From contig PMBY01000422.1 in assembly GCA_003153875.1 (NCBI GenBank), forward strand, positions 6,861 through 13,989: a stretch of DNA of 7,129 nucleotides, given 5' to 3'. The DNA comes from Myxococcales bacterium (GTDB taxonomy: Bacteria; Myxococcota; Polyangia; Fen-1088). Positions 6,443 through 7,129 of this stretch are shown piece by piece. The position numbers were made by a program, and so were the translations under genes. Position 1 is the first letter of the stretch; each line of letters opens with the position of its first letter. Under the pieces are notes generated by a model. That model saw only the letters and a program-made list of their open reading frames with translations. It had not been told where the DNA came from and ran no database searches.

Positions 6443-6471
6443 TTGCACAGCAAGCGTACAGACCGTACACT
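6443..6471 (+). promoter_or_regulatory. Promoter with overlapping CGTACA repeats, antitoxin-toxin operon
   Basis: TTGCAC (6443-6448) and TACACT (6466-6471) are separated by 17 bp and fit a weak sigma-70 promoter. Two copies of CGTACA (6455-6460 and 6464-6469), nine bases apart centre to centre, cover the spacer and the -10. Because GTAC is self-complementary, the pair can also be read as an inverted arrangement. Phd/YefM antitoxins normally repress their own operon through short palindromes at this position, so this is the likely operator (inference). The start site would fall right at the ribosome site GGAGG (6479-6483), leaving a very short leader. Confidence 0.4.
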
Positions 6472-6489
6472 TCGTCTTGGAGGATCGCC

Positions 6490-6738
6490 ATGCCCAGCAA
6501 GACCTGCGGCGCCGAAAGAGCGCGTGCCCATTTGCCCGACCTGCTCGACGACGCCCACCAGGGGGCGTCCACCATCATCACCAAGCGTGGCCGTCCCTAT
6601 GCGGCCCTGGTTCCTCTCGCTCAGAGCGCTCTGCTCCGAAAGGGACCCTCGCTCCTCAAAATGAAGGGCTCCGGCGCCGGCTTGTGGGGTCGCAGTCCGG
6701 CGCGGGCCGTGGCAAGGCTGCGAGATGAATGGCGATGA
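6490..6738 (+). CDS. Phd/YefM-family antitoxin
   Basis: An 82-residue protein, the normal size for prevent-host-death family antitoxins. The N-terminal DNA-binding fold is recognisable from ARAHLPDLLDDAHQGAS (11-27), then TIITKRGRPYAALVPL (28-43), the family's hallmark strand and turn. The C-terminal part, GSGAGLWGRSPARAVARLRDEW (60-81), is the segment that would wrap and neutralise the toxin. It should bind both its own operator and the PIN toxin. ATG 6490 is supported by GGAGG at 6479-6483, six bases upstream; the frame continues open upstream but lacks any such signal. Its stop overlaps the toxin start by ATGA, the typical coupling of such pairs. Confidence 0.88.
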   Translation: MPSKTCGAERARAHLPDLLDDAHQGASTIITKRGRPYAALVPLAQSALLRKGPSLLKMKGSGAGLWGRSPARAVARLRDEWR

Positions 6739-7129
6739 GTCTGGCTCTGCGTATTCCGGACAACGCGACGGTACTCTTTGACACCAACCCGATCATCTAC
6801 GTGCTCGAAGGACATCCTCTCGCGACTCGGTTCGAGCCGATCTTTGCCGATGTCGAAACCGGCCGGATTCAAGCGCTGGTCACGCCCATCACGCTGGCCG
6901 AGGTTGTGTCTGGACCCCTGCGAGCCGGCAAGGAGGCCCTGGCACAACGCTATCGCAACACCCTGACCAACGGGCCAGGGTGGACTCTTCGTCCTCTGGA
7001 TGCAGACATCGCCGTGCTAGCCGCCCGCCTCCGCCTACGTCACGGCCTGAGACTGCCGGACGCAATTCAACTTGCAACCGCGGTTCACGAGGGCTGCCAT
7101 GCCCTGATCAGCCACGACCGCGATTTCGG
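6735..7129 (+). CDS. PIN-domain (VapC-like) toxin, 3' end outside window
   Basis: VapC-type PIN toxins are Mg2+-dependent ribonucleases that cut tRNA or rRNA when freed from the antitoxin. The frame is open to the end of the window, giving 131 residues, close to the usual 130 to 150. The acidic catalytic set is visible: D16 in VLFDTNPIIYVLEG, E56 in PITLAEVVSG, D109 in LPDAIQLATA, and D128 in ISHDRDF near the end. The toxin therefore appears intact and active as far as can be seen. ATG 6735 overlaps the antitoxin TGA; an in-frame ATG at 6729 is an alternative adding two residues. A Phd-type antitoxin paired with a PIN toxin is a known mixed arrangement. Confidence 0.88.
   Translation, partial: MSLALRIPDNATVLFDTNPIIYVLEGHPLATRFEPIFADVETGRIQALVTPITLAEVVSGPLRAGKEALAQRYRNTLTNGPGWTLRPLDADIAVLAARLRLRHGLRLPDAIQLATAVHEGCHALISHDRDF

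Noticed and set aside
6198..6584. 129-residue N-terminal extension of the propeller gene
   Set aside because: It lacks a ribosome site and would bury the lipoprotein signal. GGAGG and the signal peptide at ATG 6195-6197 are decisive.
5898..6738. Long plus-strand frames running into the antitoxin
   Set aside because: The left part is antisense to the lipoprotein linker. Only the part from ATG 6490 has a ribosome site and family motifs.

Overview
The window is GC-rich, with long open frames on both strands. It carries three large Gly/Ser/Thr-rich lipoprotein genes alongside ordinary purine-biosynthesis genes. Low-complexity 'GGTSAV'-type surface lipoproteins and Kelch-like propeller lipoproteins of this kind are common in myxobacteria, especially Sorangium/Polyangiaceae relatives, so that is the likely source. 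This is inferred from protein style; there is no taxonomic marker beyond one tRNA.

Layout. Positions 1-1403 (+) hold the 3' part of purM and a complete purN, joined by an ATGA start/stop overlap. Positions 1410-4282 (-) hold two tandem paralogous lipoproteins. Each has a near-identical lipoprotein signal, a minisatellite-encoded hexapeptide linker (25 and 12 units) and a shared C-terminal domain of about 200 residues that I cannot name. Four direct repeats of CCCGACAT lie upstream of the downstream copy. Positions 4283-4958 are mostly non-coding: a tRNA-Leu(UAA) with a plausible promoter, a small hairpin, and what looks like the broken N-terminus of a class I SAM-dependent DNA methyltransferase. 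Positions 4959-6197 (-) encode a lipoprotein with a seven-unit Kelch-like beta-propeller that appears to close by N/C-terminal strand sharing. Positions 6490-7129 (+) encode a Phd/YefM-type antitoxin and a PIN-domain (VapC-like) toxin, overlapping by ATGA; the toxin runs off the window end.

Working together. PurM and PurN act in the same pathway (AIR synthesis and GAR formylation) and are translationally coupled. The antitoxin-toxin pair is a self-contained type II module with a repeat at its own promoter. The three lipoproteins are all predicted to sit on the cell envelope, but nothing in the sequence ties them into one system. I see no convincing evidence for a complete undescribed system. 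The best leads are the duplicated minisatellite lipoproteins with their repeat-bearing upstream region, and the methyltransferase relic beside the tRNA.
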